From positions 1 to 39,463 of the forward strand of contig JAQXEU010000023.1 in NCBI GenBank assembly GCA_029250685.1: a DNA stretch of 39,463 nucleotides. The letters are read 5' to 3'. Both the position numbers and the translations under genes were made by a program. The notes beneath the pieces were generated by a model. That model ran no database searches. It was not told where the DNA came from and saw only the letters and a list, made by a program, of their open reading frames with translations. Of this stretch, positions 27,275 to 38,100 are shown one piece after another. The stretch is from Polaribacter sp. (lineage in GTDB: Bacteria > Bacteroidota > Bacteroidia > Flavobacteriales > Flavobacteriaceae). Positions within the stretch are counted from its first letter, which is position 1. Every line of letters starts with the position of its first letter.

Positions 27275-27330
27275 AAATTAATCTTTTTCAAAATGCTTTT
27301 TTATACTTCACCAGTTTGTCCGAAATTCAT
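27275..27330 (+). repeat. Degenerate copy of the DUF3467 gene tail next to a 20-base inverted match
   Basis: Positions 27306-27330 (CTTCACCAGTTTGTCCGAAA then TTCAT) match the 3' end of the DUF3467 gene (from 30447) in 23 of 25 bases. Just before it, 27275-27294 is an exact reverse complement of 30417-30436. Both pieces therefore have relatives in the 30340-30488 repeat region about 3 kb away. The rest of the spacer (27259-27424) holds only AT-rich sequence before the serine hydrolase gene. Confidence 0.65.
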
Positions 27331-27424
27331 GACAAAGAAAATATAAAATTCTTCGCATTTCTTTTTTTATTTTAATCTTCTTTTTAAAATAGTTAACTTG
27401 TTAGCTGTTTTAAAAAAGTCTCAA

Positions 27425-28957
27425 ATGAAAAAAATTATTTACCTAATTGTATTTAGTCTATTCTTTACAAATACAATTCAATCTCAAACGAAAGTCAACC
27501 TTAAAAAATTAGATCAATATTTTACCAAAATGGTAAAAGATTGGGAAGTACCAAGTGCTACCATCGGAATTGTAAAAGATGGAAAACTAATTTTTACGGG
27601 AAGTTATGGTGTTTTAGAAGTAGGCAAAAACAAGAAACCAGATAAAAACACGTTGTATGCAATTGCTTCAAACTCCAAAGCATTTACTTCTGCAATGATT
27701 GGAATGTTGGTTCAAGAGGGTAAATTAAAATGGAATGATAAAGTAAAAAAACACTTACCTTATTTTGCTGTTTATGACGAATGGGTTAGTAATCACACAA
27801 CTATTAGAGATTTATTAAGTCATCGTGTTGGTTTAGGAACTTTTAGTGGAGATAACATTTGGTACAAATCAGATTTACCTGCAAAAGAAATTATCAAACG
27901 AATTAAACATGTTCCTCAAGCTTATGAATTTAGAGCTGGCTATGGTTATTCTAATTTGATGTTTATTACAGCTGGAGAAATTATAGAAACTATAACTGGA
28001 AAAACTTGGGGAGAAAATGTACAAGAACGCATTTTAAAACCTTTAGGAATGAATAGAACTATTTCTTCGATAAAGGATTTAAATTCAAAAGGAAATTTTG
28101 CAACTCCTCATGGTATTAAAGACAATAAAAATTTTCCGCTTCCGTGGGCAAAATGGGATAATGTTGCAGCAACTGGAGGTTTAATTTCTAGTGTTTCAGA
28201 TATTTCTAAATGGATGATTTTCAACTTAAATAACGGAGTTCATAATGGCAAAACCATGTTATCTAAAAGCACACGAAACTTGGTTTGGACACCACACAAC
28301 AACCATTATGTTGATCATACCACTAAAAACGATTTCAACAGACATTTTAATTCATACGGATTAGGCTGGGGATTAAGTGATTACCAAGGAAGAATGAAAG
28401 TAGGTCATACTGGTGGTTATGATGGAATGATTACAGCAGTTACATTAATTCCAGATGAAAACTTAGGAATTGTTGTTCTTACAAATGGGCATAAAAGTCC
28501 GATTGGGGCGGCAACAAATTATGCACTAGATAAATTCCTAGGAGTTAAAAATAATAAAGATTGGTCAGCAGATTATTTAAAAAATACCAATAGAAATATG
28601 AAGAATGATACTCGTATTTCTGATAGAATAAAAAGTAGAATTTTAAATACCAAACCAACTGTTGTATCAAAAGATTTTACTGGTAACTATCATTCAAAAA
28701 TGTATGGTGTAATCACCATAACAGAAAAAGATGGGAAACTACAATTAGATTTTTCACATTCGCCACAATTATCTGCAACGTTAACACATTGGAATTATGA
28801 TGTATGGAAAATCAATTGGAAATTTCCACAAGCTTGGTTTAGTTTTGGGACGATAAAAATACACACAAACAATAATCTAAAAGTAACTGGCTTCGATTTT
28901 GATGTTCCGAATGATGATTTCTTTTTCCATGAATTGAAACCTAAAAAAATTAAATAA
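27425..28957 (+). CDS. Exported serine hydrolase of the beta-lactamase/D-aminopeptidase family
   Basis: A 510-residue protein with a signal peptide (MKKIIYLIVFSLFFTNTIQS) and a class C beta-lactamase-type domain (about 25-375). The nucleophile motif is S82-x-x-K85 (SNSK), the second motif is Y175-S176-N177 and the third is H328-T329-G330 (HTGGYDG). After it comes a C-terminal extension (about 420-510, from FTGNYHSKMYG) of the DUF3471 kind that often follows such domains. This group includes esterases, D-aminopeptidases and penicillin-binding relatives more often than true beta-lactamases, so antibiotic resistance should not be assumed. The start at 27425 is chosen because it opens the signal peptide. 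A Tat-type aminotransferase gene starts 10 bases downstream, so the two are probably one operon. Confidence 0.9.
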   Translation: MKKIIYLIVFSLFFTNTIQSQTKVNLKKLDQYFTKMVKDWEVPSATIGIVKDGKLIFTGSYGVLEVGKNKKPDKNTLYAIASNSKAFTSAMIGMLVQEGKLKWNDKVKKHLPYFAVYDEWVSNHTTIRDLLSHRVGLGTFSGDNIWYKSDLPAKEIIKRIKHVPQAYEFRAGYGYSNLMFITAGEIIETITGKTWGENVQERILKPLGMNRTISSIKDLNSKGNFATPHGIKDNKNFPLPWAKWDNVAATGGLISSVSDISKWMIFNLNNGVHNGKTMLSKSTRNLVWTPHNNHYVDHTTKNDFNRHFNSYGLGWGLSDYQGRMKVGHTGGYDGMITAVTLIPDENLGIVVLTNGHKSPIGAATNYALDKFLGVKNNKDWSADYLKNTNRNMKNDTRISDRIKSRILNTKPTVVSKDFTGNYHSKMYGVITITEKDGKLQLDFSHSPQLSATLTHWNYDVWKINWKFPQAWFSFGTIKIHTNNNLKVTGFDFDVPNDDFFFHELKPKKIK

Positions 28958-28967
28958 TTTAAAAACA

Positions 28968-30236
28968 ATGAAAAACACACATCGTAGATCTTTTGTAAAA
29001 CAATTATTTACTGGAATTGCAGGAACCGTATTACTATCATCACATAAAGGAATTGAAACAAAGGAATCAACACCTTTTTTAGGTTCCAATGATTCTAGTG
29101 AAGCATTCTGGGAAAATGTAAAAAAGCAATTTAAGTTTGCTCCAAAATTAAGATATTTCAACAATGGATCATTAGGGAGTTGTCCAATATCAGTTCAAAA
29201 TGCTACCAATACATTTAGAGCAACTTTAGATGCACATCCATCAAAATATATGTGGGGTGGTTGGCGTGATGAAAAAGAGGTTGTAAGAGAAAAAGTTGCC
29301 AAGCTTTTTTCGGTTTCAAAAGAAGAAATTGCCTTGACGCATAATACTACTGAAGGCATGAATTTAATTGCTAAAAGTTTTGATTTAAAGAAAGGTGATG
29401 AAGTTATTTTGATTGACCATGAACATCCAAGTGCGGTAATTCCTTGGACTGTTTGGCAAGAAGAAAAAGGAGTTAAATTGGTTCGTCCAGTAATTCCTAT
29501 TATGCCTAAAACAATAGCAGATATTGTAAAAGTGTATGAGAAAGCAATTACTTCTAGAACAAAAATTATTTCGATGTGTCATGTTATCAATACAAATGGA
29601 ATGATTCTGCCTGTGAAAGAAGTGTCTGAAATGGCGCATAAAAGAGGAATTCTTGTTGCTGTTGATGGCGCTCAAGCTCCAGGGATGTTCAACATCAATT
29701 TAAAAGAATTGGGTTGTGATTTTTATACAGCAAGCGCACATAAATGGTTGTTTGCACCTAAAGGGATAAGTGTGTTTTATGCAAAAGAAGCTAGTCAACA
29801 TCATTTAAAACCTTTGATGGTGGCAAATGGATATAGAGATGCAAGTATTAGACGTTTAGAAAATTACAATACTAGAAATTTACCTGAATTGTTAGGTTTG
29901 GGATCTGCAGTAGATTTTCATAATACCATTGGTAAAGATAAAATTTCAAAACGTTCTTATGAATTGAAAGCATACTTGAGAGATAAAGTAAAAGACAACC
30001 AACAATTTCGATTAAAAACTCCTGAGTTAGACGAATTATCTTGCGGAATACAAACACTAGAAGTTGTTGGTAAAAATGTAAGAGATGTTCGTAATAGTCT
30101 CAGAGATGATTATCATATTGATGTACGACCAATGACTACCTATGGTTTAAATGGAATTCGGATTTCCTTAGCTATTTTTATTACAAAAAAAGATATTGAT
30201 TATTTAATTGATGCTTTAGAAACAATTGCGGGATAA
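28968..30236 (+). CDS. Tat-signal class V aminotransferase-fold PLP enzyme (CefD-like)
   Basis: A 422-residue PLP enzyme of the aminotransferase class V family (isopenicillin N epimerase / cysteine desulfurase relatives). It starts with a twin-arginine leader (HRRSFVKQLFTGIAGTVLL), so export as a folded holoenzyme is likely. The PLP-phosphate region is HNTTEGMN (125-132), the pyridine-nitrogen aspartate is D233 in VDGAQAPG, and the Schiff-base lysine is K259 in SAHKWLFAPKG. The sequence AHKWLFAPKG and lack of a cysteine-desulfurase active loop favour the CefD-like group, many of which have unknown substrates. Its partner upstream is an exported serine hydrolase. A joint role in peptide or D-amino acid turnover in the periplasm is only a guess. 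Confidence 0.87.
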   Translation: MKNTHRRSFVKQLFTGIAGTVLLSSHKGIETKESTPFLGSNDSSEAFWENVKKQFKFAPKLRYFNNGSLGSCPISVQNATNTFRATLDAHPSKYMWGGWRDEKEVVREKVAKLFSVSKEEIALTHNTTEGMNLIAKSFDLKKGDEVILIDHEHPSAVIPWTVWQEEKGVKLVRPVIPIMPKTIADIVKVYEKAITSRTKIISMCHVINTNGMILPVKEVSEMAHKRGILVAVDGAQAPGMFNINLKELGCDFYTASAHKWLFAPKGISVFYAKEASQHHLKPLMVANGYRDASIRRLENYNTRNLPELLGLGSAVDFHNTIGKDKISKRSYELKAYLRDKVKDNQQFRLKTPELDELSCGIQTLEVVGKNVRDVRNSLRDDYHIDVRPMTTYGLNGIRISLAIFITKKDIDYLIDALETIAG

Positions 30237-30255
30237 ATTTGGTTTGTTTCTTTTA

Positions 30256-30325
30256 TGTCATTCCTGCGAAGGCAGGAATCCATATTAAGATGATTCTTTA
30301 GATTCCTGCCTTCGCAGGAATGACA
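30256..30325. repeat. REP-like inverted repeat, 25-bp arms
   Basis: TGTCATTCCTGCGAAGGCAG then GAATC (30256-30280) is repeated exactly in inverted form at 30301-30325, with a 20-base spacer. Each arm also has its own small hairpin (CCTGC-gaag-GCAGG). It is markedly GC-richer than its surroundings. The element lies directly after the aminotransferase gene and could act as a terminator for it. Its form is that of an intergenic REP/MITE-type repeat. Confidence 0.85.
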
Positions 30326-30339
30326 ATCGATTCAGTTTT

Positions 30340-30386
30340 TTAGGCTTCTCCAGTTGGTCCGAAATTCATCGGAATTGGTGGTTGCT
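30340..30386 (-). repeat. 47-bp direct duplicate of the DUF3467 gene 3' end
   Basis: 30340-30386 is identical over 47 bases to 30442-30488, the last 15 codons plus stop of the DUF3467 gene (residues PPIPMNFGPTGEA). The copy is not attached to any gene. Between the copies lies a short inverted piece (CGAGCAACC at 30400, complement of GGTTGCTCG in the gene) and the 20-base stretch 30417-30436 that also occurs inverted at 27275-27294. Confidence 0.85.
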
Positions 30387-30441
30387 ATGTGAAACATTTC
30401 GAGCAACCTTTAAGTTATTTTGAAAAAGATTAATTTAAAAA

Positions 30442-30756
30442 TTAGGCTTCTCCAGTTGGTCCGAAATTCATCGGAATTGGTGGTTGCTCGTAATCTTTAA
30501 TTTCACCATGTGCTTCTTCAAATCTATTTACATTATCTAACAATGCTTTTGTTAAACGCTTGGCATGTTGTGGTGTTAATATAATTCTAGATTTTACTTT
30601 TGCTTTTGGTACACCTGGCATCACATTGATAAAATCAACAATAAATTCTGATACAGAATGATTGATAATTGCTAAATTAGAATACGTTCCATCTGCAACA
30701 GCTTCGTCTAATTCTATATTTAATTGCTGTCCTTGTTCATTTTGATTTTCATCCAT
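30442..30756 (-). CDS. DUF3467 domain protein
   Basis: A 104-residue protein that matches the DUF3467 family by its core (YSNLAIINHSVSEFIVDFIN, then GVPKAKVKSRIILTPQHAKR and LTKALLDNVNRFEE) and by its C-terminus PIPMNFGPTGEA. No signal peptide or catalytic motif is visible. The fold and role are not known to me. It lies 55 bases after rpoC on the same strand, its usual place in Bacteroidota, but the rpoC terminator stands between them. The 3' end of this gene has been copied at 30340-30386 and, less exactly, at 27306-27330. Confidence 0.9.
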   Translation of the reverse strand: MDENQNEQGQQLNIELDEAVADGTYSNLAIINHSVSEFIVDFINVMPGVPKAKVKSRIILTPQHAKRLTKALLDNVNRFEEAHGEIKDYEQPPIPMNFGPTGEA

Positions 30757-30773
30757 AGTAATTGATTGTATTA

Positions 30774-30805
30774 AAAAAGCCTACAAATAAATTTGTAGGC
30801 TTTTT
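30774..30805 (-). terminator. Terminator after rpoC
   Basis: AAAAAGCCTACAAA-taaa-TTTGTAGGCTTTTT is a perfect hairpin with a T-run on the minus strand, directly after the rpoC stop. It separates rpoC from the DUF3467 gene, either fully or as an attenuator. Confidence 0.85.
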
Positions 30806-30811
30806 AGTTAT

Positions 30812-33800
30812 TTATAGATTTTCTTCTATTTCTTCTTTTGGACCTACAATGATATGATCATATTGTCTCATACCTGTTCCTGCTGGAATTCTCTTACCAA
30901 CAATAACATTTTCTTTCAATCCTTCTAAAGTATCTATCTTACCATTAACGGCTGCTTCATTCAACACTTTCGTAGTTTCCTGGAACGATGCCGCAGAGAT
31001 AAACGATTTAGTCTGTAGCGAAGCTCTTGTAATACCTTGCAACACTTGTTCTGCTGTTGCTGGGTTAGCATCTCTTGCTGTAGCTAAATTACTATCGTTT
31101 CTACGTAAAATAGAATTCTCATCTCTTAACTGACGTGAAGTAATGATTTGACCTGCTTTTAAATTTTCAGAATCTCCTGCATCTTCAACAACTTTCATTC
31201 CGTAAATAGCATCGTTTTCAACGATAAAGTCATTTTTATGAATCAATTGGTTCTCTAAGAAAAGAGTATCTCCAGAGTCAATAATTTTAACTTTACGCAT
31301 CATTTGACGTACTACAACCTCAAAGTGTTTGTCGTTAATTTTCACACCTTGTAAACGATATACTTCTTGAATTTCGTTTACTAAGTATTGTTGTACTGCT
31401 GATGGCCCTTGAATATTTAAGATATCAATTGGAGTAATTGCTCCGTCTGATAATGGCATTCCAGCTTTAATGAAATCATTTTCTTGTACTAAAATCTGGT
31501 TAGATAACTTAATTAAGTATTTTCTAATATCTCCAGTTTTAGACTCAACGATAATTTCTCTATTTCCTCTTTTAATTTTTCCGAAAGAAACAACACCATC
31601 AATCGCTGCAACAACTGCAGGATTAGAAGGATTACGTGCTTCGAATAATTCAGTTACACGAGGTAAACCTCCTGTAATATCGCCTGCTTTACCAGACTTA
31701 CGAGGAATTTTTGCTAACGTTTTTCCTTGTTCAACTGCTTCGCCATCACTAATCATTAAGTGAGCGCCAACAGGTAAACTGTATGAACGTAATGCATTAC
31801 CATCTTTATCTTCAATGATTAAAGAAGGAATCATTTTCTTATTCTTAGAATCAGTAATTACTTTTTCTTGGAAACCAGTTTGTTCATCAATTTCAACTTG
31901 GAAGTTAATTCCTTGTTCTAAATCATCAAAACGAATTTTACCACCAAACTCAGAAACAATTACACCGTTAAATGGATCCCACTGACAAACAACATCACCT
32001 TTCTTAATTAATTTTCTATCCATTTCAAAGATAGTAGAACCATAAGGAATGTTATTTGTACTTAAAGTAATTCCTGTTTTCTTATCGACAACTTTAATTT
32101 CTGCAGTTCTAGAGATAACAATATCTATTTCTTCTCCGTTTGCATCTTTACCTTTAACAGTACGTAAATCTTCAATAACAACTTTACCTGCAAAACTTGC
32201 GATTAATTTGTTGTCTTCAGAAATGTTTCCTGCAACTCCCCCAACGTGGAAAGTTCTTAATGTTAACTGTGTACCAGGTTCTCCAATTGATTGTGCTGCA
32301 ATAACTCCAACAGCTTCACCAATTTGAACTTTATTACGAGTAGATAAACTCTGACCATAACATTTAGCACAAATTCCTCTACTAGATTCACAAGTTAACG
32401 CAGAACGTACCTGAACTCTATCAATTCCAGATGCTTGAATTGCATCAGCTACTTTAGAAGAAATCGCTTCACCAGCATTAATTAATAATTCGTCTGTAAT
32501 GGGTGCATATACATCTTGTAAAGAAACACGACCTTCAATTCTTTCAGATAATGATTCAACGATTTCATCATTTTTCTTTAATGGCATTACTTCTAAGCCT
32601 CTTAAAGTTCCACAATCATCTTCGTTAATAATTACATCTTGAGAAACATCTACTAAACGACGTGTTAAATAACCTGCATCGGCTGTTTTTAATGCGGTAT
32701 CGGCTAATCCTTTACGAGCACCGTGCGTAGAGATAAAATATTCTAAAATCGATAATCCTTCCTTAAAGTTAGAAAGAATTGGATTTTCAATAATTTCTCC
32801 ACCACCAGCTGTAGATTTTTTAGGCTTTGCCATTAATCCACGCATACCAGTTAACTGACGAATTTGTTCTTTAGATCCCCTTGCTCCAGAATCTAACATC
32901 ATATATACTGAGTTAAATCCTTGTTGATCTTCACGCAAACGTTTCATAGAAAGGTCTGTTAATCTGTTGTTCGTAGAACCCCAAATGTCAATTACCTGAT
33001 TGTAACGTTCTTTGTTTGTTAACATTCCCATGTTATAGTTTGCAATAATTCCGTCCACTTCTTCATTAGCTTCAGCAATCATTTGTGTTTTTTCCTCAGG
33101 AATAATAATATCACCTAAACTAAATGATAATCCTCCTTGGAATGCAAACTTATATCCCATGTTTTTGATATTATCTAAGAAATCTCCTGTTGTAGGAATA
33201 TCAGTAGCTTTTAAAATTCCACCAATAATACCACGTAAGTTTTTCTTAGTTAATACCTCATTAATATATCCTGCTTTTGCAGGTACAACTTCGTTGAATA
33301 ATACTCTACCAACAGTTGTTTTAATAATTTTTCGAACTTGTTCTCCGTTTTCATCAATATCAAAAGTTCTCACTTTAATTCCAGCATTCAAATCAACCAT
33401 TTCTTCGTTAAAAGCAATGTTTACTTCTTCTGGTGAATAAAAAGTTAATCCTTCTCCTTTAATTTTCACTTCTGGAGTAGAAATTCTTTCTTTTGTCATG
33501 TAATACAATCCAAGTACCATATCCTGAGAAGGAACTGTTACTGGAGCACCATTCGCAGGGTTTAAGATATTGTGTGAAGCCAACATTAATAATTGTGCTT
33601 CTAAAATAGCTTCTGGTCCTAATGGTAAATGTACTGCCATTTGATCTCCATCAAAATCGGCGTTAAATGCCGTACACACTAATGGGTGTAATTGAATTGC
33701 TTTTCCTTCAATTAATTTTGGTTGAAAAGCTTGGATACCTAAACGGTGAAGCGTTGGAGCACGGTTTAATAATACAGGATGTCCTTTTAAAACATTCTCT

Positions 33801-35085
33801 AAAATATCCCAAACTACAGGCTCTTTTCTATCTATAATTTTCTTTGCAGATTTTACAGTTTTTACAATCCCTCTTTCAATTAGCTTTCTAATTACAAAAG
33901 GTTTGTAAAGTTCAGCTGCCATATCTTTTGGGATACCACATTCTGATAACTTTAATTCTGGTCCAACAACAATTACAGAACGTGCAGAATAATCAACACG
34001 TTTTCCTAATAAATTCTGACGGAAACGTCCTTGCTTACCTTTTAATGAATCTGATAAAGATTTTAAAGGTCTATTAGATTCAGTTTTTACTGCTGATGAT
34101 TTACGTGTGTTGTCAAATAATGAATCTACTGATTCTTGTAACATACGTTTTTCATTACGTAAAATAACTTCTGGAGCTTTAATTTCAACTAACCTTTTTA
34201 AACGGTTGTTTCTAATAATAACTCTTCTGTATAAATCATTTAAATCTGAAGTTGCAAAACGACCTCCATCTAATGGAACTAATGGACGTAATTCTGGTGG
34301 AATCACCGGAACTGCCTTCATAATCATCCATTCTGGTTTGTTTTCTCTAGTTTTATTAGAGTCTCTAAATGCTTCAACAACATTTAAACGTTTTAACGCC
34401 TCAGTTTTACGTTGTTTAGAAGTTTCTGTATTTGCTTTATGTCTTAATTGGTAAGATAACTCATCTAAATCGATACGAGCTAATAAGTCAATTAAACATT
34501 CAGCACCCATTTTAGCGATAAACTTATTTGGGTCAGAATCATCTAAATATTGATTTTCTTGTGGAAGTGTTTCTGCGATATCTAAGTACTCTTCTTCTGT
34601 TAAGAAATCCATTTTTTGTAATGGTTCTCCTTCAGCGTTTTTAGCAATACCTGGAGCAATTACTACGTATCTTTCGTAGTAAATAATCATATCTAACTTT
34701 TTAGATGGTAACCCTAAAAGGTATCCCATTTTGTTAGGCAATGATCTAAAGTACCAGATATGAGCAACAGGAACGACCAAGTTAATGTGTCCTACTCTAT
34801 CTCTACGCACTTTCTTTTCAGTTACTTCTACACCACATCGGTCACAAACGATTCCTTTGTAGCGAATTCTTTTATATTTACCACATGCACATTCAAAGTC
34901 TTTTACAGGACCAAAAATACGCTCACAAAATAAACCATCTCTTTCTGGTTTATGTGTACGGTAATTAATTGTTTCTGGTTTTAACACCTCTCCTTTAGAA
35001 ATTCCTAAAATAGATTCTGGAGATGATAATCCAATTGAGATTTTTTTTACTTTTTTACAGTGTACTTCTCGTTTTTTCTTGCCAT
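30812..35085 (-). CDS. rpoC: DNA-directed RNA polymerase subunit beta', with an apparent -1 frameshift at codon 12
   Basis: RpoC, the catalytic beta' subunit. The N-terminal zinc ribbon is [19 protein letters not shown], the Mg-binding NADFDGD is near residue 477, and the second zinc site is [11 protein letters not shown]. The ATG at 35085 gives [12 protein letters not shown], the usual family N-terminus, and then meets TAA (35049-35047). The remaining sequence ([13 protein letters not shown] onward to the end) lies in the -1 frame. The codons at the break are GTA AAA AAG TAA, so the heptamer A AAA AAG sits in the correct phase for -1 slippage. A slip gives [12 protein letters not shown], the normal length, and a protein of about 1424 residues. 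The alternatives are a one-base sequencing error, or a GTG start at 34987 that loses 33 residues. Confidence 0.92.
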
Positions 35086-35118
35086 GGTAATGGATTCGAA
35101 TTAAAATTGTAAAAATGA

Positions 35119-35179
35119 CCTCTTAAAAAGAGGCTTCTAAATATATGATTGTCATCAAGCCTAAAAAGACTTGATGACA
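35119..35179 (-). promoter_or_regulatory. Two hairpins in the rpoB-rpoC spacer
   Basis: CCTCTT-aaa-AAGAGG (35119-35133) and TGTCATCAAG / CTTGATGACA (35150-35179, perfect 10-bp stem) occupy the 106-base spacer. Neither is followed by a long T-run. They may stabilise or process the mRNA, or cause partial attenuation before rpoC. Confidence 0.55.
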
Positions 35180-35191
35180 TTTCACTGTTTG

Positions 35192-38100
35192 CTATTCTTC
35201 TAATTGAACGTTTAATCCTAAACCTTTCAGTTCGTGCATTAATACGTTAAATGATTCTGGTAATCCAGGTTCTGGCATTTCTTCACCTTTAACAATACTT
35301 TCGTATGTTTTGGCTCTACCTAACACATCATCAGATTTAACTGTTAAGATTTCTCTTAAGATACTAGATGCACCATATGCTTCTAATGCCCAAACTTCCA
35401 TCTCTCCAAAACGCTGACCTCCAAATTGAGCTTTACCTCCTAATGGTTGTTGTGTTATTAATGAATAAGGACCAATAGAACGCGCGTGCATTTTATCTTC
35501 AATCATGTGTCCTAACTTAATCATATAAATGATACCAACTGTTGCTGGTTGATCGAAACGCTTTCCAGTTCCACCATCATATAAATAAGTATGTCCAAAT
35601 CTTGGCACACCAGCGTCATCTGTAATTTCATTGATCTGATCTAAAGATGCTCCATCAAAAATTGGTGTTGCATATTTAGTATTCAATTTCTGACCAGCCC
35701 AACCAAGAACTGTTTCATAAATCTGACCGATGTTCATACGAGATGGTACACCTAATGGATTTAACACGATATCTACTGGAGTTCCGTCTTCTAAGAAAGG
35801 CATATCTTCTGCTCTAACAATACGAGCAACAATACCTTTATTTCCGTGACGTCCTGCCATTTTATCACCAACTTTTAATTTACGTTTTTTAGCAACATAA
35901 ACTTTAGCTAATTTTAAAATTCCGGCTGGTAATTCATCTCCTACAGAAATTGTAAACTTCTCACGACGTAAGTTACCTTGTAAGTCGTTTACTTTAATTT
36001 TGTAATTGTGAACTAATTCTCCAACAGCTTTGTTTAAATCTTTATCTGTAGTCCAAGAACCTTGTGTTAAATGAGTATAATCTTCAACAGAATTTAACAT
36101 CTTTAACGTAAATTTCTTTCCTTTTGGAAGTACTTCTTCACCTAAATCATTAAAAACACCTTGAGAAGTTTTACCGCTAATTAACGCAAATAATTTTTCA
36201 ACTAATTGATCTTTTAAGATTTCGAATTTAGTAACAAAAGAACTTTCTAAAGCAACAATTGCTTCTTTATCTCTTGCTCTTTTCGTTTTATCTTTAACAG
36301 CTCTTTGGAATAATTTCTTATCAATTACTACACCTCTTAATGATGGAGAAGCTTTTAATGATGCATCTTTTACATCACCTGCTTTATCACCAAAAATTGC
36401 ACGTAATAATTTTTCTTCCGGAGTTGGATCTGATTCACCTTTTGGAGTAATTTTACCGATTAAAATATCACCAGGTATTACTTCTGCTCCAATACGAATC
36501 ATTCCATTTTCATCAAGATCTTTTGTTGCTTCTTCAGAAACGTTAGGGATATCATTAGTTAACTCTTCAGTTCCTAATTTTGTATCTCTAACATCTAAAG
36601 AATACTCATCAATATGAATTGATGTAAATATATCTTCACGAACTACTTTTTCAGAAATTACAATTGCATCCTCAAAGTTATACCCTTTCCAAGGCATAAA
36701 GGCTACTTTCATATTTCTACCTAAAGCTAACTCTCCTTTTTGTGTTGCATATCCTTCACAAAGAACTTGTCCTTCTGTTACTCTATCACCAGTTTGTACA
36801 ATTGGTTTTAAGTTGATACAAGTACCTTGATTGGTTTTTCTAAATTTAATTAAGTTGTAAGAAACTTCGTCAGAATCAAAACTAACCATTCTTTCTTCCT
36901 CAGTTCTATCGTACTTAATTGTAATTTTATTAGCATCTACATATTCTACAACTCCCGCTCCTTCTGCGTTGATTAAGATTCTAGAATCTTTTGCAACTCT
37001 ACGCTCTAATCCAGTTCCAACAATTGGAGACTGAGGACGTAATAAAGGTACTGCTTGACGCATCATATTTGATCCCATCAATGCACGGTTGGCATCATCA
37101 TGTTCTAAGAAAGGAATTAACGAAGCTGAAATTGAAGCAATTTGATTTGGAGCAACGTCCATATAATCTACATCATTTGGAGTTACAACTGGGAAATCAC
37201 CACCTTCACGTGAAATAACTTTATCACCAATTATATCTCTATTTGCATCAACTTCAACATTAGATTGCGCAAATTTCATTCCTTCTTCTTCCTCTGCACT
37301 TAAATAGATGTGCTCTTTTTTAGCGTCTACATTTCCTTCAGAAACTTTTACATAAGGAGTTTCAATAAATCCTAAGTTATTTACTTTTGCAAATACTGCT
37401 AAAGAAGAAATTAATCCAATATTCGGTCCCTCAGGAGTTTCAATCGGACATAAACGACCGTAATGTGTATAGTGAACATCACGCACCTCAAATCCTGCTC
37501 TTTCTCTTGATAAACCTCCAGGTCCTAAAGCCGATAAACGACGTTTATGAGTAATCTCTGCTAATGGATTCGTTTGATCCATAAATTGAGACAACTGGTT
37601 TGTACCAAAAAATGAGTTAATTACAGATGATAATGTTTTTGCATTAATCAAATCAATTGGAGTAAAAACTTCGTTGTCACGTACATTCATTCTTTCACGA
37701 ATTGTACGAGCCATACGAGCTAATCCTACACCAAACTGACCAGCTAATTGCTCACCAACAGTTCTAACACGACGGTTAGATAAGTGATCAATGTCATCTA
37801 CTTCTGCTTTAGAGTTGATTAATTCAATTAAGTATTTAATGATCGTAATAATATCATTTTTAGTTAATACTTTTTGATCAATCGGTTCGTCTAAACCTAA
37901 TTTTGTGTTCATTCTAAAACGACCAACTTCACCTAAATTATAACGTTGTTCAGAAAAGAATAATTTATCGATAATACCTCTTGCTGTCTCCTCATCTGGC
38001 GGCTCAGCATTACGTAATTGTCTATAAATATGTTCAACAGCTTCTTTTTCAGAGTTTGTTGGATCTTTTTGTAATGTATTATGGATGATTGCATAATCGC

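Noticed and set aside
27398..27424. An upstream in-frame start for the serine hydrolase
   Set aside because: The signal peptide begins at the ATG at 27425; the extra nine residues are not part of it.
28100..28450. A beta-lactamase resistance gene
   Set aside because: SxxK, YSN and HTG motifs plus the DUF3471-like tail fit the broad serine hydrolase family; nothing shows activity on beta-lactams.
30340..30386. A second DUF3467 gene
   Set aside because: Only the last 15 codons and stop are present, with no upstream coding sequence.
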